Assembly: GCA_013397865.1 (NCBI GenBank)
Contig: VZTI01003649.1
Span: forward strand, 1,485,386-1,549,385
Source: Struthidea cinerea
Taxonomy: Eukaryota; Chordata; Aves; Passeriformes; Corcoracidae
Length of the DNA: 64,000 nt
Direction: 5' to 3'
In this document: piece after piece, positions 36,756 to 48,700 of the stretch
Layout of the letters: each line of letters begins with the position of its first letter
How positions within the stretch are numbered: the stretch's first letter is position 1
The notes under the pieces: model-generated
Seen by the model: the letters and a program-made list of their open reading frames with translations, nothing else
Database searches by the model: none
Told to the model about the DNA's origin: nothing
Position numbers and translations under genes: made by a program

Positions 36756-37560
36756 TATCACCAGATCGCTGGGTATATTTTACACAGGTAAGAATAATAA
36801 CTTTATGAGTATGGGGATAGTTGCTTTGTGACTCAACTCCAAGTAACCAAAGAGGCAGTGTCTAGAAGATTCAGCCTCACAGAAACCCACTGTGTGTCTC
36901 AGGGCTTTGATCTCCATGGTGCTGAGCATTTCCTGGGAAATGCTGAAAATCCCCACTAACTAAAAGGCAGCTGAGACCTCTCACCACATTTGTGAAGGTC
37001 TGAAAAGTGGCTTTCAATAATGGGCTCTTAAAATAGAAGGGCAGCAAAGCAAGTAGGACCCCCTGCCTTAAAATACAAAGCCTAAAACTTCTCCTAAGGA
37101 ATGTGTTTGCTTCCCTCCTCCTTTTTTTTCCCCAGATCTCTACCAGTTCCCATATTCTTCTGGATTCCTCAGGTGGGAAGTGTCTTCATAAATAATAAAA
37201 ACTAGTAGGTACAAAACCTTTAGACATCTTTGTTGTTTCTATCGTTATCAGGCTGTAGCTGTTGGTTCACAATTTCTGTCACTGGGCGTTCATCGAATAG
37301 TTGTACGAAATAAAAATTGGCCCTTCCTCTTCAAAATTATGAATGTTACTGTACTTACATATTTAAATAATCTTTCTTCATCTTGAGTGATGCATGGTAG
37401 AGTGAATACAAGTCTCTGAACGGTGCAGAACTGTTATAATTCTGAAAATTATATTTGTGTTTTTGATGTCAGCAAGTGTACATAAGGAGCATCATATGAC
37501 ACATGAAGACAGAGTACAGCACCGAGTACCATTATACCATACATCTGTCCATTATATGGA

Positions 37561-37588
37561 CAGTTATTTATGCACAGTTATTTATGCC
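37561..37588. repeat. 14-bp tandem duplication
   Basis: The unit cagttatttatgca is followed directly by cagttatttatgcc, so the copies differ only at the last base. It is a local slippage duplication. Confidence 0.8.
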
Positions 37589-38439
37589 AAGAAGTGAAAG
37601 AATATATGCAATTTCACCTCCAATATTTGTTAAGAAGCAGGAAAAAAAATTCCCCTTTTTTGCAAGTGGAGCTCATTGGTGTAATTCAGGGCTAAATCCA
37701 GCTTGATGTGGAACATTTCAGCTCAATTCAACCTGGTGCTTTGCAGCATCTTTCTAGTTCATTCTGAGCTACCCCCTCTCCCACATTCCTGGGCCCCAGA
37801 CTCGGTGCTTCCTCTGTATCAGACGAATTGGGACACAAGCTCACTCTGCGCTGCACGGTGTTGTAAAACGGCGTTTCCTTGGGCTCCCTCTCACTTTTGT
37901 GAGAGATGCCATAGTGCTTCTCAGCGAGACTACCGGGGGACCAAACCATGCCGCTGTCCTTTTTTCTCCCTCCACTTGTTTAACTGACAGAAGCCCATGT
38001 CGAGCGTTTGTGTGTTGGTATACTCCTTAACACGTTTTGTTTCCCTTCTAGGAAGCTGCTAGATGAGCCAAACTTCAGTTTAGCGTTTTCCTGTCAAACA
38101 GGATATTTGTGGGCAGACAGCAGCAGGTGTGTCTGGGAGGTCCTGCCGCGGCACTGGATGCTCCACGGCTGCACCTGCTGACTCCGGGTGTGAGGACTTT
38201 GGCTGCCAGCGCTGGCAATCCCAGCCTTGACCAGCGGTTCCCAGTCAGGAACAGGATAACACAGCCCTTTCTTTTTGCATCCTAGCTGTGGATGCACCTG
38301 CATGACCCCACAAGGAAGCTGTGTTTTGAGTCGGGCAGCAGGACTGTGGGGCTGTGAGTGAGCGCCCTCACTTCGGGGCTGGCAGGATGGGCCACCAGCT
38401 GTGCCACACGAAAACATCCTCACAGTGACAGGATTTGAT

Positions 38440-38669
38440 GCACCTGAAGTTGTATCAGGGAAAGTTTATGTTGGGTATTAGGAAAAGGTTCTTCACCCAG
38501 GGGGTGGTTGGGCACTGGAACAGGCTCCCCAGGGAAGTGGTCACAGCACTAAATCTGACAGAGTTCAAGAAGTGTTTGGTCAATGCTCTCAGGCACAGGG
38601 TGTGCGGGGCCAGGGGTTGAACTCGATGATCCTTGTGAGTCTCTTCCGACTCAGAGTATTCTGTGATGC
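38440..38669 (+). mobile_element. CR1 LINE 3' fragment
   Basis: This is a sense-orientation CR1 3' end: a gaagttgtatcagggaaagt segment, then ttgggtattaggaaaaggtt, gcactggaacaggctcccca and gttgaactcgatgatccttg, ending in ttccgactcagagtattctg. It is a fairly young copy with good agreement to avian CR1 tails. Its last 181 bases (38489-38669) are repeated after the N at 38670. Confidence 0.95.
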
Positions 38670-38670
38670 N

Positions 38671-38860
38671 TTCTTCACCCAGGGGGTGGTTGGGCACTGG
38701 AACAGGCTCCCCAGGGAAGTGGTCACAGCACTAAATCTGACAGAGTTCAAGAAGTGTTAGGTCAATGCTCTCAGGCACAGGGTGTGCGGGGCCAGGGGTT
38801 GAACTCGATGATCCTTGTGAGTCTCTTCCGACTCAGAGTATTCTGTGATGCTGTGACAAA
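38671..38860 (+). mobile_element. Repeated CR1 3' end after a 1-base N (probable assembly duplicate)
   Basis: Positions 38671-38851 repeat 38489-38669 with one mismatch in 181 bases (T at 38577, A at 38759). A single N at 38670 marks a scaffold join. Independent CR1 insertions would not begin and end at the same internal bases. This is most likely two contig ends that overlap and were not merged, so the real genome probably has one copy. The copy after the join continues into a gctgtgacaaaatg tail and then unique sequence. Confidence 0.85.
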
Positions 38861-38861
38861 A

Positions 38862-39263
38862 TGCCGCCCGGATCCGCCCGTGAGGACGCGCCCAGTACAG
38901 GCTCCCGGGCTCCCACGCCCCATCTAGCCGCGGAGCCCGTGAAAGACAAATGCCCCGACGGCGGCGGAGAGCTTCCCCTCACGCACGGCACAGCACGAGC
39001 GCACCCTACCCGCCCGCCGCCTCCGCCCCGTGCCGGGGAGGTGTCGGGCGGGGCCGCGAGCAGGGCGGGGCTACCGCGAGCCGCCTATCGCGGCACACGG
39101 ATCCCGTGACGGACGCGCGTGACGACCAATGAGCGAGGGGCTCTCCCTCGGGGGCCCGGGCTCGGCCGCGAGGATCGTGGCCAATGAGGGGCGCGGAGGC
39201 GGGGCGTCCCGCCCCCGGGTGCTGCGCGCGGCCGAGGCGGAGAGCTGGGAGCGGGCGCCGCCG
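38862..39263 (+). promoter_or_regulatory. ACTN1: CpG-island promoter, presumed ACTN1
   Basis: Very GC- and CpG-rich sequence begins abruptly after the CR1 copy. GC boxes GGGCGGGGC are at 39046 and 39063, with further copies near 39198-39216 on both strands. CCAAT boxes lie at 39126-39130 and 39181-39185, 55 bases apart and both in sense orientation. TGACG half-CRE motifs are at 39107 and 39120. No TATA box is present, as in housekeeping promoters. In human, ACTN1 (alpha-actinin-1, an actin cross-linker at stress fibres and adhesions) is the next gene downstream of DCAF5 on the same strand, so this island is best explained as its promoter and 5' UTR. No ACTN1 coding sequence is visible, so the gene name is an inference from synteny. 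Confidence 0.6.
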
Positions 39264-39648
39264 NNNNNNNNNNNNNNNNNNNNNNNNNNNNNNNNNNNNN
39301 NNNNNNNNNNNNNNNNNNNNNNNNNNNNNNNNNNNNNNNNNNNNNNNNNNNNNNNNNNNNNNNNNNNNNNNNNNNNNNNNNNNNNNNNNNNNNNNNNNNN
39401 NNNNNNNNNNNNNNNNNNNNNNNNNNNNNNNNNNNNNNNNNNNNNNNNNNNNNNNNNNNNNNNNNNNNNNNNNNNNNNNNNNNNNNNNNNNNNNNNNNNN
39501 NNNNNNNNNNNNNNNNNNNNNNNNNNNNNNNNNNNNNNNNNNNNNNNNNNNNNNNNNNNNNNNNNNNNNNNNNNNNNNNNNNNNNNNNNNNNNNNNNNNN
39601 NNNNNNNNNNNNNNNNNNNNNNNNNNNNNNNNNNNNNNNNNNNNNNNN
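39264..39648. other. ACTN1: 385-base assembly gap, likely hiding ACTN1 exon 1
   Basis: A run of 385 N sits inside the CpG island. The left flank ends in gagcgggcgccgccg and the right flank starts in a C run (ccccccc), both typical of GC-rich dropouts. The first coding exon of ACTN1 encodes the short N-terminal leader before the first calponin-homology domain and is expected near here. It is not seen in any frame on either side. Open frames that span this gap are artefacts of translated N. Confidence 0.55.
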
Positions 39649-39720
39649 CCCCCCCGCACCCCCGCCCGTGCTCCGGCCCCGCCGGCCGGCGGCGGGACAG
39701 TAACTGGCTTCTGGTTTGAA
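39649..39720 (+). other. CpG island remainder after the gap
   Basis: GC-rich sequence (cccgcccgtgctccggcccc, then gccggccggcggcgggacag) gives way within about 60 bases to ordinary sequence. It is probably the start of ACTN1 intron 1 or the end of exon 1. No convincing donor site is identifiable; the GTAACT at about 39700 is weak. Confidence 0.4.
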
Positions 39721-39758
39721 TGGTGTGGTTTAGGGCAGGGCTTGCGCGGAGCTTATGT

Positions 39759-39768
39759 CCAAAAATGG
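39759..39768 (+). promoter_or_regulatory. CArG box (SRF-type) beside the presumed ACTN1 promoter
   Basis: CCAAAAATGG fits CC(A/T)6GG exactly and lies about 110 bases after the gap in the CpG island. Actin-cytoskeleton genes are classic targets of SRF with MRTF, so the site suits an alpha-actinin gene. About four matches to this consensus are expected by chance in 64 kb, so only the position makes it notable. Confidence 0.35.
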
Positions 39769-42700
39769 TAACATTCGGCCCTTTTTAAACCGAAAGGATG
39801 GCGGTGGGGAGGGGAGGGGAGCTCAGGAGGAGCTCCGGCTTCGCTGCTCGCTAGTTATATTTTTTTTCCCCTCCTCCTTTAAACCAAAAGCATCCTGTAT
39901 TAGATCACTCAGGAATCCTAATCCCCGAAACATTTCCGTTTTAGTCACTCCATCAGACAACAGTAAAGCAGAATTTGGAACAACACTCATGCTGGCATGG
40001 CAGGGGCTCTTCGGGGTGCAGCAGGCTCCCACCGGCTCCCAGCCAGTCCCTCGTTCTCTCTGGGCTCGTGTTTTGGATCGTGCCTTGCTCTCCCCGTGCT
40101 GTGAGCAGGCAGAAGAACCCCAGACCTTCCGTGAGAGGGGGGGATGATACTGCTTTTTTATGCACAAACGATATGTTAACATATATAATGTAGCTTGAGG
40201 TACGGGGCTTTCTGTAGGAAGCTGGGAACAATTGGGAAGGAGAGCACAGCTGTGTGAAGATGATTATTCCTCTTTTACCCTTCTCCTCTTCCCCTCCTCC
40301 ACTTCCAGATCAAAGGTTTTCAGGTTTTCCTGTTCAGAGCTGCCTGAAATGGTGCCACTGAGAAGTTTTTCTCCAGGAGTCTGATGAGTTAATGGAAGGT
40401 GATAGCTATAGAGCTGCTGTCAGTGGTTTCCTTGCTCAGGGACTTGAGTGCTGAGAGTAGACAGCATGAGAACTAAAGTATACAAACAAGGGCATTTACT
40501 GGAGAAAGAGTTGATAGTGTGTGAGGTTATATTTCAGCAAAGGAAAAGTGAGGAATGCAGTCTTGGTCTGGGCTGTGAGTGCTGGATGGCTTATCGGAAG
40601 TCAGAGCTCTATTCCTTTGAGGAGGGAAGTTTCTTCCTTTTCAGATGATCTCCCTGGCTGCAATCTCTTTTTCCAGTCCTATGCCTGTATCTGGCCAACA
40701 CATCTAGAAACAGCTATTGGGGCCCAGAGCAAGATCGCCTGCCTTGCTGACAGGCTGTGAAGGGAAATGATTGTCATGCTCTGGGGTTTTTTACCTTTTA
40801 TGGTGCAGGGTGAGATAAAATATTTTATAAGTAGCAGGCCACTGATTTGGTTGTCAGAAGCAGGAGTGGAACCTTTGGACTCAAAAGCAGTCTCAAACTC
40901 GAGGTTGTAGTACGTGCTGTAAATATCATGCTCTTTTAGTGTTGCCTCCTTCCAGGAGATTTTAAGTCCTCTAGGTCCTATCACAAGAGGGTGACAGAGA
41001 GCTGCTCTGTTAACTTGGGTTACTTGTGCAGAGGGAAGAAACCAAGAGGGAGTTTTAAGTAATGAATACATTTGTTTCAAAATAATCAAAGCCAACTTCT
41101 TGTGCCTGTTGACAGCTACCAGTTGAATTTGATGTGCTGGGAGTCACTCTCCAGCTTGCTGGACTGGAGGACTCTTTATAGTTAAATGTCAGTCACTGGT
41201 GATGGGATCACTTCATTGTTTCTCTTCCTGCTGATGGACAGCTGAAGCTGTTCCATTCTGCAGTGGGTGCAAGCTCAAAGTTTCATGGTGACCCACCCCT
41301 CTGGTGTCTGTAGTTAGGAAGATCAGGTCTGGGAGTGATGGCTCTTCCCAGTTGCAGCCCATCAGGCTAATGTCCCCTCAGAGGGATTGGTGATTGGACC
41401 CCAGCCTGGACAGGCTGTGCAGATATTGAGGGACAGTCTTGTTCTTCTGGGGGTCTGAATATGACCAAAAGCCCTGTTGGGGTCTTGGGGCTTGCTTCCT
41501 TCTGAGGTAGGGAGGTAACAGTATCTACCAAGCAAAAGCCTGCAAAATGTGGTGTAATAAAACTGTCTCTCCTTCTTACCTGTGAAATGAAATCATTGCA
41601 GTAATTAAAGTTAAATGTTTGATACAGTACGTGTTCGTTAATAGCTTACTGAGATGAAGAGGAGAGATTCATGCCTACCGAATATTCCTGTAGAATCTTT
41701 TCAGGCTCAGTCTTTTCTTGTTGACTCACATGTTTTAGGTTTTTCTTCACTCAGTCTGATTTAAGTACTACTGAATTATTGTCATTATTATTTATAACAC
41801 TGAGGCCAGCTGGTGAGGCAGGCTTGAAACTTTGTTTCTTGGGCCTTCTCTGGGAGCAAGGACAGCATGTCTAAAGTGGTGGTATGGCCAGTAATGCAGA
41901 GAGCAAATGTCTGTGCAAGAAGTGTCCGTGTCTTGCCAGCTGTTTTCAACCCAGCCGCTCATGTCCTGGCTCAGTAAGGCTCTGTAGGCTGTGGATAGCT
42001 GTGCAGCACTGCTGTCCTGCCAGGCTTTGTACAGCTGGGACTAACTGAGGCTTGGGAAGCAAGCAGTCTAGTAATGTTACTCAAATATGAATTAAGTCCA
42101 GCTCCCCTTCACCTGGCTGCATGGGCTCAGCAGAGCTCATGGCAGACGTCAGAAGTGGGAAGATCTACTGAATTTTAGTAACAGCCTCTACAGGAGCATT
42201 ATAAGGACAAGTTTGCTGAGCTTTTGGGAACTGGTTTGCAGGTTTCCTGCCTGTGCTGAGAGAGACATTACAACCTTTGCTGTCTGGGATGGTGCTTTGA
42301 AATGGGTGAATAGGCAAACTAGAATGAATTTCATATTTAGAGGGTGAAAGTTGGATAAAGTGACAGTTCCTGGGGGGAAAGCAGCTTTCCCTGTGAAGCC
42401 AATTTTTCACATCTATCCGAAGTGACTTTCTAAGAGGTTTTAAGGAGCTCATCACAGCACTGCTATTCTTAAGCAGCAAAAAAAAATACATTGTGCAGAA
42501 CAAATTCAGCTACTTTTCACCTGATATAAGCCTCTGCACAGACTTTTGTGCAGGAGCAGGGGGGTCTCTTCTGGAGATTAAAATACTTTCTCCTTTGAAG
42601 TACATCTCAGTAGTTTGAACTGTTGAACTCATCTCAGCAGCTTCTTCTAACAGCCTTTTCTTTCCTCTGCCTTCTCTTCTTTCCTGTCTGGAGTCAAGCC

Positions 42701-45700
42701 TCAAAGTAGCACTAGCCAAGGCATAACAAGATTGATCCTGCTGTTTCCCAGATTTACAAAGCAAAATTTGCTGAAAGCTATTGCAATGGACTCACCTAGC
42801 TGTCAATATAGACAAGCTTGCCATGTAAAAAGTACACATGTGGTCTTTAGTGGCCAAGAGATTGTCACTTGTGCCCACAAGGACATTTCTATCTCCTGAT
42901 GACATGTTACCATTCAAACTTTGCCTGACAGGCTGGTGAAGGAGCTGGATTTAACGTGAGGGACTAGGTGAGCCACTTGGTGCTCAGCATGCCTGGCTCA
43001 TCTTCACAGATGAGGTAAAAGGTAATGGTGAGAAGGACAAGCTCTGGCCACTGTATCCTGAGTGTCAGGAATAACACTGGGGTGAAGCTGGCTTTGTTTG
43101 GGGGTGCTGGTAGGGGTCAGCCTTCAGGTCCTGCATACAGCAGGCTCTCAGGCTCTCATGTGGGCCATTCTTGTTTAATGAGCTCATTGCTCAAGGTACA
43201 CCTCATTCAGGTTTATTTTAAAATCTGGCCTGAAGCAACTTGTCTCAACTGTAGAGCTGGCAGAGAAACTTCTAAGTGCCAAATTGCTTTTTGACCTGAC
43301 AGCTGCTTTCTTGACAATAGAAGTAGGAAGCAGTGTTCATTTGCAGTGTGTAGAAGAAAGCAGTAACTTTAATGCTCTAAGGAATGATAGTAATGCTTGT
43401 CTTTATTTTTAAAAAACCAAAAATCAGACCGATGGAATTAATGTGCCTTGTGTTTTATCCACTGCTGCTCTGCCTTCCACGTTGGCATCTCTGTGACAAT
43501 GTGGCAGTAAATGATATCTCTGGCTTAGAGAACTGCATGGGTCAGATTTATGGTGCTGTGATAGAAACAGTGATAGTACAGACTTTGGGAGTACCTTTTC
43601 TTCACCAAAGAAGTGCTTACTAAGTACAGTTGTTCATGAACTTGGAGAAATGTCCTGTTAGAAACCCAAGTCTCCTACACAAGTCTCCTGAAAGCCCTCT
43701 CACTACTCTGTGCCATGCACTGCATGTAAAGATACACATAAATACAAGGGTGATCCCGTCACCTAAGAAGCCATGGGTCTCATGGCCCTACTGCGTTTGC
43801 ATCCAGCAGGCCTTACTGCCCTTGTGATTTGAATTTTGCTGTGCTAATCACCTCTCTGAGGTGGGGTTGTTAATGATAGAAAGAACCCATCAAACAGGGC
43901 CGTCATGGAAACACCCCACTTCCAAGCCTGCTGGTAAGCATGCTCTGATCAGGTGATATGAGTGTGACTGTTCTCTCTGACAAAATGTAAAAGCCACAAT
44001 CATAGCTTCCTTTTCACTTGAATTGCGTGTCCTCTTGTCCAGATAGGGTCTATTTTGAGAAAGGTATCTAGACTTCCAGAAAGCTACCATTGTGGTAGCT
44101 GCTGTGGACCCCCAAAAAGGTGTGACCCTAAACTGAAGTTTGCTAAAATTTCTTTCAGTGCCTTCTTAGATTCAGCCATGAGGTAAATAAATGTGCATTG
44201 TTGATGAATGCACTGCACTGGGTTGCTTGCTCCTGCTGTGACACTGCATAGTACTCTGTGTGGGCCGTAGCAAGGGATGGTCCTTGCATGGTCTCTGCAG
44301 TGTGGGTGTGGTGCAGGGAAGGTGGGCCTGATGCACCTGAGTATCCTATGTGCCTTGTTTCGCACTGACCAGTATCGATGTAGAAGCAGAATGGTGAAAT
44401 TTGTAAGGCTGCTTGCTCAGCTGCTCTTTTGCAGTCAAACAGGCAGGCAATATAGGTCACCAGATAGCTCCTATCTTTCAGATCAAGCTTTTGTTGTTTA
44501 ACATAGGTAGCTTGTTGCCAGATACTTGCTTTTCAAAACGTTAAACTCGAAAGTTGCTGTAGGGAGCTCTGGAAATATCTGGCTTTGTAGATCAGTTATT
44601 TGTCCTTGAGTGTGGGAGCTGCCTCATATTTTCTGTGATCAGTTTTCATCAGGATGTGCGTGTTTGGTTTTTTTAACATGAACATTATTATTCATTATAA
44701 CCTCATGGTGGTTGATGAATGAGGCATGTGCGTTTTGCTGTGACTTACCCTCCTATTCAGAATCCTGTGTAAGGGGGGAGTCTAAGGAAGAAGCAGGCAT
44801 GAGTTAGAAAGGAGACTGAAGGATTCTTTCAGGGGCAGTGTATAACAGATCCCAAGGATCAGCTTATGAGAACATGGTACTCACCAATCTGTACTGAACT
44901 TTTCCTTCCAATCCTAAAGGGAAGGGTGAAACACCTCAAAGGCATCCAGCTACCAGCTCAGTGATGTAAAGTATGTGTGTCTGGGGAATTTCTTGATGAC
45001 TGCTTCAGGCAACCAGTTTAAATTCTTGTGCATGTGATTTAGTAATGACATTTTTTCAGTGCATTCAGTGTAAAGGCTAGAGAGGATAACATTGTTTCCT
45101 GCCCTGACCGTTTGCAGTGCTCCTGGCTTGGGGCATGTGGCATGCTCCTTAGGGCATCCTTAAGTAGAAGCTGTTTGGAAACCAGTTTTATTGTGTGTTG
45201 GGTGAGAACTTGTCCCCTCCGAAGCATGTGCTTTTGTATGAGATGATGTTGTCTGTGTATAATTCTAGTATAACTGGGTGGTGACTGAAAATGTGGGACA
45301 GTAAACCTGTTCAGTAAAAGTGTTCATGAACGCTGGAATCACATTTTTAGAAGCTGTGTATGTTACAGTGGTGGCCCAGTGAGTGGTACTGGTTCCTCCT
45401 AGCCCTGAAGTCCCAGCTACTCCTGCTGTAGGCACTTTGTTCTTCTCATGTGTGCTGTGTGAGAGGTGCAACTCTCATGCATTGTCAAGTGGAGGAGGAG
45501 CAGGGTTCAGGTGGCCTCCTCAGCCAGCTTATGAGCCTGTGTGCTTTTCTGTGGCGACTCATTGGAATCCACTAAAAGCATTGTGCCACTAAGGTTGGCA
45601 CAAGCAGCCGTGACAGAGATGGTGAAAACTTGCACGGCTGTGCTGGTGAAGGACTGAGAGCATTTTCCATCTGGCTGTGGATTATCACTGTTGTGCCTGA

Positions 45701-48700
45701 CACTTAGGCTGTTTTCTGGAGTGCGCTTATGCTATCGGAGAATGGCTGTGCTCTTTCTGACAATGAGGTGGAGAAAGCAGTCAGTGTAGAAAAGAGGCTG
45801 GAGAACTGTCTGGGGAAACATTGGGTAGCTGCAAAAATACGACATACAAGGACTGGTCTCACTTTAATGTGTTGTGTCTGCCCCAGGGGCTTGCTGGGTG
45901 TATTACTGTGATTTTGAGGTATTTTGTACAGTCTAAGAAATTGTGTTTGAGGAGGATGGAAGGCGGTGCAACAGTTTGCTCTTCTTCTGTATGAGAATAT
46001 AAAACTGATTTCTTGCCATGTGTGACTGTTGGAAGCATGATGGTTATCATAAGAAATGTGCTTAGCATGACTTCTACACATCTTCTATAGCAGTATAAAA
46101 CCCTCTCATCCCATCAAAGCAATATGTGAACTGTGCCTCAAGGGGGAAAAAGCAGGTGTAATATGCTTCACAACTGCTAGGGTGGGAAAAACATAACCTC
46201 AGCAAGAAAGGCAGTCACCTTTTATTCACAGAGGCATAAGATTTGCTCTAACTCTGGGATTTTGGGGCTGAAGCATGTTACTCAGAGATTGAATCTGTGG
46301 GTATGAGTTGGTGAAGAGTGGTGAGATAAACTTGTCAGCAGCAGTGCTGTCTGGTGTTAGTCACGCCAGAGAAGCCTTCTATTGAAGTCTGTAGAACCAC
46401 CCACCTCCTTTTTGACCCCGGTGTGTGAGAATGACATACAGGTTCCCAATAGTCACTCAGATCCCTGAGACAGAACTGGGGACTTCCTGGGCCAATCCAA
46501 AAAATGCTTAGGTGAACAAAAGCACTAGCATTAATACGATTAATTAAAAAAAACTTACTTCCTGTTCCCGTCCTGCCATTGCCTTCCTTGCTGTCATTCC
46601 TCTACTGTATGAGAGCAGAACTTGGTATGTTTGTGGTGTGGCCTGGTGCCAGTTTAACCTCTTGGTTCCCTATTAGGCAGTAAAGCAGAACCATTTTTTC
46701 CCCATGCTGATTTTCTGTTGTTGTATCTTGGCCATTCAGGTGGCAATCAGTGTATCTTACTGGTAAGGACTGGGTCAGGCCTTTGAAAGCCGACTCTCAT
46801 ACGTACTGCAGCTTGCTGTCCTCATGCTTTTACCTGCGGTTGTCCTCTCTTAATCTGCTTCCAAATCCATGGCTGCTTTGAAGCACTACAACATGAATGA
46901 GACTGCAGAGACATTCTCAACCCTCAGTGTTCTGAAACAGCTCCCATTGGCAGGGCTGGGGTATGCGTACATAAGCTGGGGATTTTGGTCTTTCATCCAG
47001 ATGAGTCTTTGATTTGTCATTCTGTCTATGTGGACTGGAAATGTGTTCAACCCTGTGGGGTGAGAAATGACAGCAAACCTCTCATTTTTCTACTGTATTA
47101 GAGCCAAGATGGGAAGTGTTGGCAAGTGAAAAGACTGTGTCTTGGCTACACTCACTGCAGTGAACACCACTAATGTGTGTCTCCGTATCACCTGTCTGTC
47201 AGTCAGATTGGAGTGGTTTCACGTAGGTCTCTGAATACCAGCAGTCCAGTCTTACTGGGAGCACCAGGGTGGATAGTTGATAGGCATGTGAGGCTGCAGG
47301 ACAGACTTCTTAAGCAGCAATTCTCTCCATATCCTCCTAGATAGCTTATGTGGTCAGTGTGAAGGCAGGGATGACTTGATGGATCAGCTGATTGCTTCTT
47401 TGGCAGTCAACTTGACTTGGCAGTACTTGTGCACTGCTGCAGTGTAGGACTTGCCCTTCAGGATAGCACAGATGGGTTCCGCTCATGTGTCCTGTGCATG
47501 GCCCTCATTTTTCAGAGGGACCCATGTGAAATCTTGTATGTGTCACACAGCATAGCGTGGTTGGGCAGCTGGTTTGCTCTGCTCCTTCCATGAGGACAGT
47601 GCTGGATGGCTGGAGAAATTTCACACAGAATACTGATGTATTCCCTTTCCTTTTTATAACGCTGTGGATGACTCTCATGTCCTACAGAGGTGCTGAACCA
47701 AGGCCAATTGGCAGTGGAGGAAGGACTTCTGCTTTCCATATCCTCTGGCTCAGGCAGCCAGGGCACTTTCTACTCCTCACTGCAGCATATGATGCTAAGC
47801 ATTTGAACTTCACTGCTGCTGTAAATGGAAGTTGTGCTCTTACATCTTCACTGCAGGAGCTAGCCCATAAAGGCCTCTGAGAGATGAGGGCGAGTGAGAG
47901 AGCCATGTATGGTCTCTGCATCCCAGCTGAGTGCTCTTTTCTTCATCATGGAAAATCATGTGTACGTCCTAGAGCCCTGTTTCCTGGCCAGATTCTGTGG
48001 CTCTACAGCAGCCAAGTTTTTTTGCTACCCAAGTACTTACTTACCTGTAATCCCCCTCACTTTATTTAAATCTACCCTTCAATACGTGGTAAGTTAGTTC
48101 TGCTACTTAAATGTATTATCCCCAAGAAAACTGTAAAATTTGACTCCATGGGTGGAAAAAAAAAGCAAGCTAATTTCTTAACTGCTAAACAATGCCAAAA
48201 AAAGGAGGCTGGTTAAAGCTGTTTAGACCATATCTATGCCAGGCTTTATCTCAACAGAAAATACTTAATTTCCTAAGGAAAACTTTGACTGCAGTCAAAA
48301 TCAGTTCCAGATTTTTAAGCATGTGTGTGCTTCAGGGTGAGCTTCCTGCATGTTGTACCTGCTTTGGGAGATGTGGATATCTCCCACTTACGAAGTAGGG
48401 GAGAGCAGTAGCCCAGATGCAGGTGTGTGCTGGTAAGAGGAGTGTGGGGGTATGTTTGTTCAATCCTCTGCCTTCCCTCTAGCCCTGCTAATGGTGTTGC
48501 TGTACAAGAGGAGCATCTCCAGAGGATGCATTGGCCTTGGCCCCACCTGGTTCTGCACATAAAGAGAGAGAGGGGCCCTGTGCTTCGTCAGTGCTTGCTC
48601 ATCAGGCACCCTTTGGCAGTGGCCTTTGCAGGCGGCTGCGCTGTGCGGTGAAGGCTGGCTGGGGCAGTGGGGGAGTACAGTCATGAACACCAGTGTTTCA

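Larger units (their letters stand above)
32561..38439. other. Intergenic region upstream of the presumed ACTN1 promoter
   Basis: No supported gene. Minor simple repeats and a consensus MEF2-like site are listed separately. The AT-rich segment around 36.6-37.7 kb differs in texture from its flanks and could hold conserved regulatory DNA, but this cannot be judged from one species. Confidence 0.6.

Noticed and set aside
39006..39771. Open frames of about 195-217 codons across the CpG island
   Set aside because: They exist only because the 385 N translate as unknown residues. The flanking sequence shows no recognisable protein.
40679..41095. 138-codon minus-strand frame with a partly protein-like stretch (GPRGLKISWKEATLKEHDIY)
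   Set aside because: Briefly resembles a beta-sandwich strand pattern, but no family match, no splice signals and no second supporting frame. It is left out as probable chance, though a database search would settle it.
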